This document shows positions 35,562 to 44,838 of a stretch of 51,103 nt of DNA, piece after piece. The number at the start of each line of letters is the position of its first letter. The stretch's first letter is position 1. The translations under genes were made by a program, and so were the position numbers. Source of the stretch: Thermoguttaceae bacterium. Lineage in GTDB: Bacteria > Planctomycetota > Planctomycetia > Pirellulales > Thermoguttaceae. The stretch covers positions 1-51,103 of the forward strand of contig JAQVHZ010000011.1 of NCBI GenBank assembly GCA_028695965.1, given 5' to 3'. The notes below the pieces were generated by a model. That model saw only the letters and a program-made list of their open reading frames with translations, did not search any database and was not told the origin of the DNA.

Positions 35562-38500
35562 ATGCGTCTGAAAAAACTGACCTTACAAGCGTTTGGATCC
35601 TACGGAAAAGAGACGGTTATCGATCTGACTACCCCGCGCCAGAACCTCTTTCTGATCAGCGGCGCCACCGGTTCCGGAAAGACGACGATCTTCGACGCGA
35701 TCGTTTTCGCGCTCTATGGGGACGTCAGTTCGTCCAATAAAAATAAGAAGAGCGGCGACGACCTGCAAAGCCATTTTGTCGACATTGCCTTGGAACCGTT
35801 CGTCAAATTGGAGTTCGAACAAGACGGAAAAGACTATTTGGTCGAACGCAAGCCGAAGCGGGTTCGGCCAAGACTGCGCGGCAAGTCGGAAGACGGCGCC
35901 GTCGAGAAATCGGAAGAAGTAACGCTGACGCTCCCCGACGGCGCTCAGCTGCAGAAGAAAGAGGGCGCCGACGTTAAGTTGGAAGAACTTGTCGGCTTGA
36001 ACAAGGACCAATTCACGCAGGTGGCGATGATCGCGCAAGGCGAATTCATGCGCGTCTTACGCGCCGATTCGCCGACTAAGAAGGCGATCTTCAGCAAGCT
36101 GTTCAAGACCGGCGTCTTCAGCGAGATCGTCGACGCCCTGAAAGCGCGGCTGGACGAAGCCGGCGGCGAGCTCGACAGCGTCGCCGTCGCGTGTCATGCG
36201 CAAGTCGCTCGCGCTGCCGTTTCGGAAGAGGACGAAGGCTTTGCCGAGGCGAGCGCGCTTTGGGAAGAGATCGTCGGCGCTAAGGATAAGAAACCGTCCC
36301 TCGTTAAAGTTGAGGATTTTTTGAACTGCCTCAAGAGCGTTTGCGACGGCCAGCAAAAGGTTCAGGCGGAAAAGGACGCCGCTTACGACGCCGCGCAAAA
36401 GGCGCGCGACGCCGCTCGAGACGCGCGCAGCGCCGCCGATTCGCTGCTCAGCTTGTACGAACAGTTCGACCAAGCGGAGCTCGATCTCAAGGACTGCGCC
36501 GCCCAGGAAGAGGAGATGCACGCCGCAGCCGAGCTTCGCAAGAGTCTCGACGCCGCTTTTGAACTGAAAGGCGTCTGGGAACTCTACGACCAGCTGGAAA
36601 AGGGAATTGCAGCCACGCGCAAGAATTTGCAGGAGCAAAAAGGCGCTTTGCCGGAGCTGGAGAAGAGGGGCGCCGACGCGGAGAGAGCGGCGAAAGAGAC
36701 GGACGCCGAACGGGAGCAGGCGTCGAAAGAGTTTGCCGCCCTTTCCGAACGGGTGGAGAAAGCGCTGAAGAATTTTGATCTCATCGACGAATTGCAAGGT
36801 TCGGTCAACGCCGCCGAGGCTGGATTCAAGGCGAAAGAAGCCGAAGCGGCAGCCGCAAGCGACGCGTTGAAGAAGTTCGAAGAGCAGGAAGCCGACTGGC
36901 GGCGCCGCGAGGGCGAGCTGAAAGACGCGCCCGCGAACTTAGCGCAGTGGAACGCCGAGAAGGAGACGTTGGAAACGCTCCAACAGGCGCGCGACGACGC
37001 GCGGGCGACCGAGAAGGACGTCGCGGCGCAGGAGCGGAACGTCGCCGCGGCGCAACAGGACGTCGCGAACGCTAAAACGAACTGGGAAGAGAAGAACGCC
37101 GCTTATACCGCTGAGTTTTCGGCGTATATTAACAGCGCCGCGGGAATTGTCGCTCAGGAGCTTAGAGAAGGGGAGCCGTGCCCGGTCTGCGGTTCGGTCG
37201 AGCATCCTAGCCCTTATGAGCGCGGCGAGGGGGAGACGACTCTCACGAAAGAGGAACTTGACGCGTTGCGCGCGCAGGTCGACAAGCTCCAGAAGAGTCT
37301 GTCGGAGAAGACCAACGCTTATACTGGCAAGTCGGCGAGCTTGGCGGAGAAACAAGAGGCGCTGAAGAATCAGACGAAGAACCTCCGCGCGCGTCTTGCG
37401 GACCATCGGCCCGACATTGCCGAGGAATTGAGTTTGGCGGACGCCGAAACAGCGCTCGGTCTGTGGGAAGCGCAGCTCGACGAAAGGGGCGCGGAGCTTG
37501 CGCGTTCCAACGACGAATTGACGACGCTGCGCGCGAACCTCGCGGGCGTCGACGCGCAAAAGAACAAGCTGCGCGAGAAGAACGAGAGCGCCGCGCGCGA
37601 AGTCGAGCAGGCGAAGAACGCGCTCACCGCCGCGCAGACCAGCTTGAACGACGCGCTGAAGAATAAGACGTACGAATCGCGAAAAGAGGCGGAAGCCGCT
37701 CGGAGCGGCGCGCAAAGCGTCAAGGACGCCGCCGACAGACGCTGCGCGGAAGCGCGGGCCGCCGCCGCAAATGCCAAAGAAGCCGTCGATAAAGCCAACG
37801 CGCTCGTCGCGCAGTTCGAAGGGGAGCTTCCGGGTCGAGAACAAGAACGGGACGAGCGCCGCGCCGCGTACGAAAAGACGCTGGCGGACAAAGGCGTCGA
37901 CGAAGCGGCGTGGAAACGGCTCGTTCTGGAGCACGAGCGGACCGAGTCGGAAGAGATCCGCAAGCGCATTGAAGAGCATACGCGCAAGAGGGAGAAGGCG
38001 GAGACGCTGAAGCGCGCGGCGCTCGGCGCGATCGGAGAGCAGGCGCGGCCCGACAAAACCGCCTTAGACGGCGCGTTAGCGGCGCGCGAAAGCGAGCTTG
38101 CAAGCGCGAAAAAGGCGCTCGACGACGTGAAGACGCGCCGGGCGACCAACGACGACGTCTGCGGCGCGCTGAGCAAGGAGCTTGCCAAGAGCGGCGAACT
38201 TGGCGCGAAACACGCGCGGCTCGAGGATCTCTACAAGCGCCTGGCTGGGAAATACACCGGCGCCAGAATGGACCTGGAGACCTGGGTTCAGCGTTACTAC
38301 CTCGCTCAGATCCTGGATTCTGCGAACGCGCGCTACCGCGGAATGTCGGGCGGGGAATACGAGCTGCGGATGTTGAGCGACGAACGGGCCGGCGACGGCA
38401 AGAACCGCGGGCTCGACTTGTGCGTCTATTCGACCGTTACCGACAAGGAGCGCGAAGTGAACACGCTCTCCGGGGGCGAGTCGTTCATCGCGGCGCTTGC

Positions 38501-38759
38501 GCTTGCGCTCGGCATGGCGGACCTTATTCAGAGCCGGTCGTCGGCGATTCGGCTCGATATGATGTTCATCGACGAAGGGTTCGGGTCCTTAGACGACCGG
38601 TCGCGGCTCGAGGCGGTCAAAGTCCTCAAGCAGATCGCCGGTGGGACGCGGCTCATCGGCGTTATCTCGCACGTCGCCGAGCTCAAGCAGGCGATCGACG
38701 ACCAGCTGATCGTGACCAAAGACGCGTCGGGCAGCCACGCGTGCTGGGAGCTGAACTAG
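35562..38759 (+). CDS. sbcC: Exonuclease SbcCD, ATPase subunit SbcC
   Basis: A 1065-residue Rad50-type SMC-like ATPase. The Walker A is GATGSGKT (34-41). Two very long Ala/Glu/Lys-rich coiled-coil arms flank the zinc hook CPVC (540-543). The C-terminal half-site has the LSGGE signature (969-973) and Walker B FIDEGFGSLDD (D1004, E1005). It loops and opens DNA ends for SbcD. Its stop TAG lies in CTAG, which is also the stop of the convergent DUF2726 gene on the other strand (4-base overlap). Confidence 0.95.
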   Translation: MRLKKLTLQAFGSYGKETVIDLTTPRQNLFLISGATGSGKTTIFDAIVFALYGDVSSSNKNKKSGDDLQSHFVDIALEPFVKLEFEQDGKDYLVERKPKRVRPRLRGKSEDGAVEKSEEVTLTLPDGAQLQKKEGADVKLEELVGLNKDQFTQVAMIAQGEFMRVLRADSPTKKAIFSKLFKTGVFSEIVDALKARLDEAGGELDSVAVACHAQVARAAVSEEDEGFAEASALWEEIVGAKDKKPSLVKVEDFLNCLKSVCDGQQKVQAEKDAAYDAAQKARDAARDARSAADSLLSLYEQFDQAELDLKDCAAQEEEMHAAAELRKSLDAAFELKGVWELYDQLEKGIAATRKNLQEQKGALPELEKRGADAERAAKETDAEREQASKEFAALSERVEKALKNFDLIDELQGSVNAAEAGFKAKEAEAAAASDALKKFEEQEADWRRREGELKDAPANLAQWNAEKETLETLQQARDDARATEKDVAAQERNVAAAQQDVANAKTNWEEKNAAYTAEFSAYINSAAGIVAQELREGEPCPVCGSVEHPSPYERGEGETTLTKEELDALRAQVDKLQKSLSEKTNAYTGKSASLAEKQEALKNQTKNLRARLADHRPDIAEELSLADAETALGLWEAQLDERGAELARSNDELTTLRANLAGVDAQKNKLREKNESAAREVEQAKNALTAAQTSLNDALKNKTYESRKEAEAARSGAQSVKDAADRRCAEARAAAANAKEAVDKANALVAQFEGELPGREQERDERRAAYEKTLADKGVDEAAWKRLVLEHERTESEEIRKRIEEHTRKREKAETLKRAALGAIGEQARPDKTALDGALAARESELASAKKALDDVKTRRATNDDVCGALSKELAKSGELGAKHARLEDLYKRLAGKYTGARMDLETWVQRYYLAQILDSANARYRGMSGGEYELRMLSDERAGDGKNRGLDLCVYSTVTDKEREVNTLSGGESFIAALALALGMADLIQSRSSAIRLDMMFIDEGFGSLDDRSRLEAVKVLKQIAGGTRLIGVISHVAELKQAIDDQLIVTKDASGSHACWELN

Positions 38760-39334
38760 CGGCGCGTCTCCTCGAGCTTCTTGAGGACCTCGCGCGCGGC
38801 GGCGTCAGGGTTCCCGACCCCTTTGATTCTGAGCAGAGGAACCCCTGCGGAAGCGAGGACGGCCTCCTTTTGGGCGTCCCGCTTCTGCACGCTTGCGGAG
38901 TTGTGGGAGCGGTCGTCGAGCTCGACGACTAAGACGACTTTGCCTTTCTGACGAGGGTCGCACAAGACGAAATCGGCGTGCTTCTGCGCGATTTTGTTCC
39001 ACCCGCCTTGCTCGCGGTTCCGCGCAATCTCCCAAAGGGAGACTTTCGTGAAGACCCAATATTGATCGCGGACCGCCGCATAGAGCTTCTCAAAAAAAGC
39101 GCGTTCCGCAGCCGACATAATGTCGTGCCGGTAGTACGTGTAATTGCCGATAGGGGAGTAGGCCTTCGGCTTGTGACGAGAACCGCCGCTGCCCCCGGCA
39201 AGCGCCGTCTTGCTGAGTATCCCAATGGTGATCAACACAGCAAGAAGACCAATGATGATCAACACGGCAAGAAGACCAATGATCGGTCCAAGGGAAGCGG
39301 AACCGCTCTCGGCAAACAGCAATAGAATTTCCAT
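38756..39334 (-). CDS. Membrane-anchored DUF2726 protein (nuclease-like fold)
   Basis: A 192-residue protein: an N-terminal hydrophobic segment (about 13-40), then a DUF2726 domain. The core ADFVLCDPRQKGKVVLVVELDDRSH fits the PD-(D/E)xK-like fold proposed for DUF2726. The nearby HNSASVQKRDAQKEAVLASAGVPLLRI is also typical. The start at 39334 follows AAGGAAAGATC. The membrane part is made of a 9-residue tandem repeat (GLLAVLIII / GLLAVLITI) from a 27-base direct repeat at 39226-39279. It is the last gene of the minus-strand hsdR-hsdM-hsdS block (50 bases after hsdS) and converges on sbcC. Activity is inferred from the fold only. Confidence 0.75.
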   Translation of the reverse strand: MEILLLFAESGSASLGPIIGLLAVLIIIGLLAVLITIGILSKTALAGGSGGSRHKPKAYSPIGNYTYYRHDIMSAAERAFFEKLYAAVRDQYWVFTKVSLWEIARNREQGGWNKIAQKHADFVLCDPRQKGKVVLVVELDDRSHNSASVQKRDAQKEAVLASAGVPLLRIKGVGNPDAAAREVLKKLEETRR

Positions 39335-39384
39335 ACGATCTTTCCTTGTAAAACATAACGCGCGGCGGAACGCGCGCGTGGCGG

Positions 39385-40851
39385 TTATGAATTGTTCTGC
39401 GTCAAACGCTCGCAAAGCGGGAGAAGCTCCTCTAACTTTGCTACGATGCGTTTCTGTTCGGCGAGCGGCGGGAGAGGGATGAGGAGGTTAAGCATCGTTT
39501 CTGTTCCGACTCTTGGCATTTTCATGCCATAGGTTGCTGAGTTGACGGTGAAGTCAGCATACGGAGATTTTAAAACATAAGCAAGGTACTCATGTAACAT
39601 TTTTCCATAGGAATGGAACGGTACCATTTCCGAAGAACAGACGCCGTCTGCATCCGCGACCAAAATTTTCTTTAAATATGGACGTAGTTTGCTGTAAAGA
39701 ATCTCACCCTTGTGAAAAACGACTCTCTCGCCAGATATTTTACGGCTTTTGGCAAATACTCTTTCAAGAACACGTCCTGTTTCTTTTTCAATATCTTCCA
39801 AATCTAACGACCACGTTTCAGGAGAAATTTCTGTCCCTTTTACTTTTTCTTTTGTTTGATTGTAAGTAGTGCAGCTGCCAAGTCGCACCCACTTCCAACT
39901 TTCTGGAATTTCAGAGGGAATTTCGTCGTCCTTAATCTCGGGCAAAGCCTTTTCTTTTTTAATCTTCCCTTCTTTTATCAAACGAGATTTTTCAGCTAGA
40001 ATTTCATGATAGAGTTCTTCGCCGGTTCCTTCTTCTTGTCGTTGTTCGACGAGCCGCCCTTGAATCGCCGACTGCAAGAGACTCTTTTGAAGATCGACCG
40101 GAAAACGTTCGTTACACTCCTCAAGGCGGCTCCATGCCTCGCCATAACGGTCTATATAAGGCAAAAGCGTTTCAAGTCGAGATACAATGCGCTTCTGTTC
40201 AGATAGGGGCGGAAGGGGGAGTAAATATGAACGCAAAAATTTTAAAGAGACAAAACGTTGAATACCTCCGCTTGCCTTCGTTTTCATAATCCTTTGCTCG
40301 TAAAGAAGAAAGTACGAGAAGAATTTCATGGAGAATAAATCTTTTCGGATTGGCTTGAATAAAGCCATATTTTTGATGCAAAATTCACGATCTTTTTTTA
40401 CAAGGACGGGATTTCCAACAGTCCCTATCATCGCAAATAATACGTCTCCATCATCCACTGCAGAACGTGCATTAATTAAATCGGCGTCCTTATGAGAAAT
40501 GTTTTTAGCTGTTTCAAAATTGATCGTTCCACTAACGAGGTTTTTGCTTGTAACTAATGGAATGCCTTCTGAAGTATAACTTGGCGTATCATGAGTTCCG
40601 TCTCTAACGTCGATTATTTCAGAGAACCGCACCCATTTCCAACTTTCTGGAATCTCAAAGGGAATCTCGTCTTCCTTAATCTCTGGCAAAGCCTTTTCTT
40701 TTTTAAGTTTCCCTTTTTTTATCAAACGAGTTTTTTCGGCGATAATTTCGAGATAGAGTTCTTCAGCGGTTCCTTCTTCTGGTCGTTGTTCGACGAGCCG
40801 TCCTTGAATCGCCAACTGCAAGACGCTATTTCTTAAATCAGCAGGAGTCAT
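39385..40851 (-). CDS. hsdS: Type I restriction-modification specificity subunit
   Basis: A 488-residue DNA-recognition subunit with two target-recognition domains. Each starts with the same module (LVEQR.EEGT.EELY.EI, then ALPEIK.DEIP.EIPESWKWVR) and ends LPPL.EQKRIV, the usual conserved helix. The repeats are also present in DNA: 39886-40080 and 40630-40824, at a constant offset of 744 bases, with about 21 mismatches in 195 by eye. Such repeats allow exchange of recognition domains. ATG overlaps the hsdM stop by 4 bases. The DNA of the variable domains is AT-richer than the surroundings, as is usual for TRDs. Confidence 0.95.
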   Translation of the reverse strand: MTPADLRNSVLQLAIQGRLVEQRPEEGTAEELYLEIIAEKTRLIKKGKLKKEKALPEIKEDEIPFEIPESWKWVRFSEIIDVRDGTHDTPSYTSEGIPLVTSKNLVSGTINFETAKNISHKDADLINARSAVDDGDVLFAMIGTVGNPVLVKKDREFCIKNMALFKPIRKDLFSMKFFSYFLLYEQRIMKTKASGGIQRFVSLKFLRSYLLPLPPLSEQKRIVSRLETLLPYIDRYGEAWSRLEECNERFPVDLQKSLLQSAIQGRLVEQRQEEGTGEELYHEILAEKSRLIKEGKIKKEKALPEIKDDEIPSEIPESWKWVRLGSCTTYNQTKEKVKGTEISPETWSLDLEDIEKETGRVLERVFAKSRKISGERVVFHKGEILYSKLRPYLKKILVADADGVCSSEMVPFHSYGKMLHEYLAYVLKSPYADFTVNSATYGMKMPRVGTETMLNLLIPLPPLAEQKRIVAKLEELLPLCERLTQNNS

Positions 40852-42320
40852 TGGTCGTCGCCTTCCAGAATCGAGGTAATTTGTTCGAGTACGCGATCAA
40901 TTTCAGCATTTAGACTAGCGCGTTTATTTTGATAACGCTGAATGAGGTCATACGGGTCAAGGATTTCCTCCTCTTCATGCGGAAATCCGCATAGGTCGAG
41001 ATTATACTCCTGTTCTTCGACGAGTTGCCGATAGGAGAATTTTTTTGCTTTATCGAACCCGTCAATGACAATTTCTTTCCTATCGAACCACCATTCCTTA
41101 ACGGGATCGAAATGTTCGATTTTCATTGGCTTGGTCTTGCTGAAATTCTTATATCCTTCGGGCATATCGAGCCGGTAGTACCAAGTTTCTTTCGTCTGTC
41201 CCGTCTTGTCGAAAAAGAGGATATTCGTCGTGATTGAGGTATACGGCGAGAAGACGCTGCCGGGCAACCTTATGATTGTGTGTAAGTCAAACTCTTTGAG
41301 CAGTTTCGTCTTGATATTGATTTTTGCGTTGTCAGTTCCGAAGAGGAACCCGTCGGGCAAGACGACGGCAGCGCGACCGTTTTGCTTGAGTCGGTACATA
41401 ATGACCGCCATAAAGAGGTCTGCTGTTTCGCTTGAGGCAAGGTCTTTGGGGAAATGGTTTTTGACGTCCTCTTTTTCCGAACCTCCATAAGGGGGATTCA
41501 TGAGCACGACGTCGAATTGATCTTTCTCGGTATAGTCGAGCAGGTCTTTTATGAGCGCGTTGTCGTGGTAGATTTTTGGCGAGTCGAGGCCGTTCAAGAG
41601 CAGGTTTGTTATGCAGAGCAGGTAGGGGAACTGTTTTTTTTCGATACCGTAGACAGAATTTTGATATTCTTCATAGTCGCCGGTCAGCTTGATCTTCTTT
41701 TCGAGCTCTTTCAGCCACGAGACGATAAATCCGCCGGTTCCGCAAGCGAAGTCAGCCATTGTCTCTCCGATTTGCGGGCCGATCATTTGCGCCATGAAGT
41801 CGGTAACGGCGCGGGGCGTATAGAATTCGCCCGCGGAGCCCGCGCTTTGGAGATCTTTCAGGATCGATTCGTAGATATTGCCGAACGCGTGCGATTCTTC
41901 ATAGTCTTCCAGGTCGAGCTCGTCGACGATATCGACAATTTGACGGAGCAGGACCCCGTCTTTCATGTAGTTGTTGGCGTCGGCGAAGACTGCTTGAACG
42001 ATTCGTTCGCGAATCGGGCGTCCTGCGACGGAAAGATTTTTGAGGGTCGGGAAGAGCTCGTTGTTGACAAATTTCAGGAGCGTGTCTCCCGTCGGCGCTT
42101 TTCCGTCCGGATTATGCGCCCAGTTCCTCCAGCGGCATTGTTCCGGCATAATCGAGCGATAGTTTTCTTCGGTCAGTTCCCATGCTTGCTCTTTGACGTC
42201 GTAGACTTTGAGAAACAATATCCATGCGATCTGCTCGATGCGCTGCGCGTCTCCATTGACGCCCGCGTCGTTGCGCATGACGTCGCGGAACCGTTTGACG
42301 AAGCTTCCTACGTTGCTCAT
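40848..42320 (-). CDS. hsdM: Type I restriction-modification methyltransferase subunit
   Basis: A 490-residue N6-adenine methyltransferase subunit. An N-terminal helical bundle (MSNVGSFVKRFRDVMRNDAG) is followed by the SAM motif FACGTGGF and the catalytic NPPYGG. GFLFGTDNAKINIKTKLL and a C-terminal coiled part follow. It works with HsdS as M2S and with HsdR for cleavage. It starts two bases after the hsdR stop and overlaps hsdS by 4 bases, so the three are one operon. Confidence 0.96.
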   Translation of the reverse strand: MSNVGSFVKRFRDVMRNDAGVNGDAQRIEQIAWILFLKVYDVKEQAWELTEENYRSIMPEQCRWRNWAHNPDGKAPTGDTLLKFVNNELFPTLKNLSVAGRPIRERIVQAVFADANNYMKDGVLLRQIVDIVDELDLEDYEESHAFGNIYESILKDLQSAGSAGEFYTPRAVTDFMAQMIGPQIGETMADFACGTGGFIVSWLKELEKKIKLTGDYEEYQNSVYGIEKKQFPYLLCITNLLLNGLDSPKIYHDNALIKDLLDYTEKDQFDVVLMNPPYGGSEKEDVKNHFPKDLASSETADLFMAVIMYRLKQNGRAAVVLPDGFLFGTDNAKINIKTKLLKEFDLHTIIRLPGSVFSPYTSITTNILFFDKTGQTKETWYYRLDMPEGYKNFSKTKPMKIEHFDPVKEWWFDRKEIVIDGFDKAKKFSYRQLVEEQEYNLDLCGFPHEEEEILDPYDLIQRYQNKRASLNAEIDRVLEQITSILEGDDQ

Positions 42321-42322
42321 AA

Positions 42323-44647
42323 TTACGCCGCTTCTCCTTTATAGATAGTTTGTGCGAGTTCGTGAACTGTTTTCAGGTAATTTTCTTTTCCGCCGAAATA
42401 GGAGACGATTCTGCTCAACTTGCCCATTTTCAGGAACGGTTCGAGATTTAAGACTGCGATATCTTCAATTTCGTAGACGCCATTGTCGGCGTATTTGTCG
42501 AGCAGGGCTTCGAGGACTTCGCGCGCGGGATTGACGAATCGGTCGAGCCAGCCGCTTTGTTTCACGCGTTGGGCGCGTTCCTTTCGGGTGAGGGGCTTTT
42601 GGTTGTACGCCAGATGACAGATGAAATCGAAATCGTCGTAGTTCGTCATCTTTTCCTGTTCTTTGAATTCTTCGAGGTCGACTCCCCAGCCCCTAAAGAG
42701 CTCGCGGATAGCCTCTTTTTTCGGATTAGAGCGCCATTCGTCGATAAACTCGTCCAATTTTCCGAATTGTCCTTGAACGTTCCGGCGCGTGTAATCGACG
42801 AGGCTTTCGGTGCGTAGGGCGTCGGACGTCGGGTCGTAGATTCTCACGAGCTTGCCGACGACCTCGACGGCGCAGCCGTATCGGTCGACGACCGGCTTAG
42901 TCTTCTTAGGGGTTTCCGGATCTTCGCTCCGCGGACCAACCTGCACGGGCGCTGTGTCGGGGTCGAATCCTTCGTCGACTTGGACTTCGCCGTCCCAATC
43001 TTCGTCGGCAAACAGGCGCGTAACGCCCCGGAAATCCATGACGACGAAATGGGTCTTGCCTTCGTCGGCGCGCAGCCTTGTTCCTCGCCCGATGATCTGC
43101 TTGAATTCGGTCATCGAGCCTATTGGCATATCAAGGACGATTAGTTTAGTCATTTTGCAGTCGACGCCGGTTGTGAGCATCTTGGAGGTTGTCACAATAA
43201 CAGGGAAGGGCTCGGAGACGGAGATGAAGTAGTCTAATTTTCCTTTGCCATATTCGTCGTCTCCGGTGATTTTGACGACGTAGTCGGGGTTCTCCTTCAC
43301 CATATCCTCGTTCAAATTGACGAGCGTCATGCGCATCCGTTCAGCGGCGTCAATGGTCTGGCAGAAGACGATCGTTTTTGCCATCCGGTCGGTTTTTTTC
43401 AGGTACTCGGTGATCTGTTCGGCAACTTTTTGGGTCCGGTCTTCCAAGACGATCGTTCTGTCGTAGTCGGAGTTGTCGTAGATTCGATCTTCAATGACGT
43501 TTCCGAATTTGTCGACCTGGCCGGGCTTGGGTCTCCAGCCTTCGCCGATATCGAGCGTGATATTGACGACGCGGAAGGGCGCGAGGAACCCGTCTTCGAT
43601 CCCTTGGCGGAGCGAATAGGTGTAGATTGGGTCGCCGAAGTAATTGATATTTGAGACGTATTTCGTCTCTTTTGGGGTCGCCGTCATCCCGATTTGCGTC
43701 GCGGAGCTGAAATATTCGAGGATGCGACGCCATCGGCTCTCTTCTTTTGCCGAGCCGCGATGACATTCGTCGACGATGATAAGGTCGAAGTAGTCGGGAG
43801 CAAAGAGCTCGCTGTAATGCTCTTGGTCGTCGTCGCCGACGAGCTGCTGGTAGAGCGCGAAATAGACTTCGTAGGCGGAGAGGAGGGTAGGGTCGTCCTT
43901 GGAGACGCTGATCTTGTGAACAGTCTTCTCCAACGGGCTGAAATCCTGTTGGATCGATTGGTCGACGAGGACGTTCCGGTCGGCAAGGTAGAGGACCTTT
44001 TTCTTCAAGCCGCTTTCGAGGAGCCTCCAGACGATCTGAAACGCCGTGTAGGTCTTGCCGGTTCCGGTCGCCATCACGAGCAGCACGCGGTCCTGCCCGC
44101 CCGCGATCGCGTCGACCGTTCGGTTGATTGCGACGCGCTGGTAGTAGCGCGCTTCTTTGTCGCCTAGTTTCATCCCTTCATAATAGGCTTGGTTGGCGAC
44201 GCGCTCTTGGTCGGGAGAAAATCCTTTTTCAGCGAAGTAGCGCGCCGTGAGCTCCGCTTCGGTCGGGAACTCGTCGAGCGGGAATTCGCGCTCTTGTCCG
44301 GTAAGGAAGTCGTGTTCGACAAACGCGTCGCCGTTGGAGCTGTACGCAAAGGGCGCGTCGAGCGCTTGTGCGTATTCCATCGCCTGTTGGAGCCCGCGCG
44401 CGGGGCTGTGCGCGTTCGATTTCGCTTCCACGACGGCGAGGGGCGTGTGCGCGTTCAAAAAGAGGACGTAATCGGCGCGTTTGCTGCTCTTCCTCCCCGC
44501 TTTGGAGCCTTGGAGAACAATTTGGCCCGCCGTGAATTCCATGCTGATTTTCGCTCTTTGCCACTTCTTCGTGATTGCGGGCGTAATGTAGTGGAACTTA
44601 ATGTCCTCTTCTGACATTTTCGATTTGTCGAAGATAGGCTCGCTCAT
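42323..44647 (-). CDS. hsdR: Type I restriction-modification endonuclease/translocase subunit
   Basis: A 774-residue restriction subunit of the shorter (EcoEI/type IB-like) class. The N-terminal nuclease has D and VVEAKS of the PD-(D/E)xK fold. The superfamily 2 motor has MATGTGKTYTAFQIVW (Walker A), IIVDECHRG (motif II) and MTATPKE (motif III), and QIIGRGTRLR near motif VI. The C-terminus has the family helical region with GWGVDLEEFKEQEK. It cuts DNA after translocation from unmodified sites. It is the first gene of the hsdRMS operon, with a promoter just upstream. Confidence 0.95.
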   Translation of the reverse strand: MSEPIFDKSKMSEEDIKFHYITPAITKKWQRAKISMEFTAGQIVLQGSKAGRKSSKRADYVLFLNAHTPLAVVEAKSNAHSPARGLQQAMEYAQALDAPFAYSSNGDAFVEHDFLTGQEREFPLDEFPTEAELTARYFAEKGFSPDQERVANQAYYEGMKLGDKEARYYQRVAINRTVDAIAGGQDRVLLVMATGTGKTYTAFQIVWRLLESGLKKKVLYLADRNVLVDQSIQQDFSPLEKTVHKISVSKDDPTLLSAYEVYFALYQQLVGDDDQEHYSELFAPDYFDLIIVDECHRGSAKEESRWRRILEYFSSATQIGMTATPKETKYVSNINYFGDPIYTYSLRQGIEDGFLAPFRVVNITLDIGEGWRPKPGQVDKFGNVIEDRIYDNSDYDRTIVLEDRTQKVAEQITEYLKKTDRMAKTIVFCQTIDAAERMRMTLVNLNEDMVKENPDYVVKITGDDEYGKGKLDYFISVSEPFPVIVTTSKMLTTGVDCKMTKLIVLDMPIGSMTEFKQIIGRGTRLRADEGKTHFVVMDFRGVTRLFADEDWDGEVQVDEGFDPDTAPVQVGPRSEDPETPKKTKPVVDRYGCAVEVVGKLVRIYDPTSDALRTESLVDYTRRNVQGQFGKLDEFIDEWRSNPKKEAIRELFRGWGVDLEEFKEQEKMTNYDDFDFICHLAYNQKPLTRKERAQRVKQSGWLDRFVNPAREVLEALLDKYADNGVYEIEDIAVLNLEPFLKMGKLSRIVSYFGGKENYLKTVHELAQTIYKGEAA

Positions 44648-44699
44648 TTTGGGACTCGATTTTTTAGGACTGAATTGAAGGAACAGAACCGATTTCTTA

Positions 44700-44727
44700 A
44701 TTTTAACGCGCTTTTTCCCAATTGCAA
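44700..44727 (-). promoter_or_regulatory. Promoter of the hsdRMS operon
   Basis: On the minus strand TTGCAA (44727-44722), a 16-base spacer and TAAAAT (44705-44700) precede the hsdR ATG by 53 bases. Confidence 0.55.
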
Positions 44728-44773
44728 ATATTTCTTGGAAATTCTTTGTTACGGGACGCGGTTGAGCCGCAAT

Positions 44774-44806
44774 AAAAAACGCGCCGATTCCGAGAACCGA
44801 CGCGTT
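44774..44806 (-). terminator. Terminator after the MMPL exporter gene
   Basis: On the minus strand AACGCGTCGG pairs with the downstream TCGGCGCGTT through mostly Watson-Crick pairs, ending in TTTTTTAT. It lies 33 bases past the exporter stop and just upstream of the hsd promoter. Confidence 0.75.
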
Positions 44807-44838
44807 GTTGTCGTTATGCGCTGAGCGCTATGGGGCGA

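Noticed and set aside
36057-37979. Long antisense frames within sbcC
   Set aside because: They arise from the Ala/Glu/Lys-rich coiled coil read backwards.
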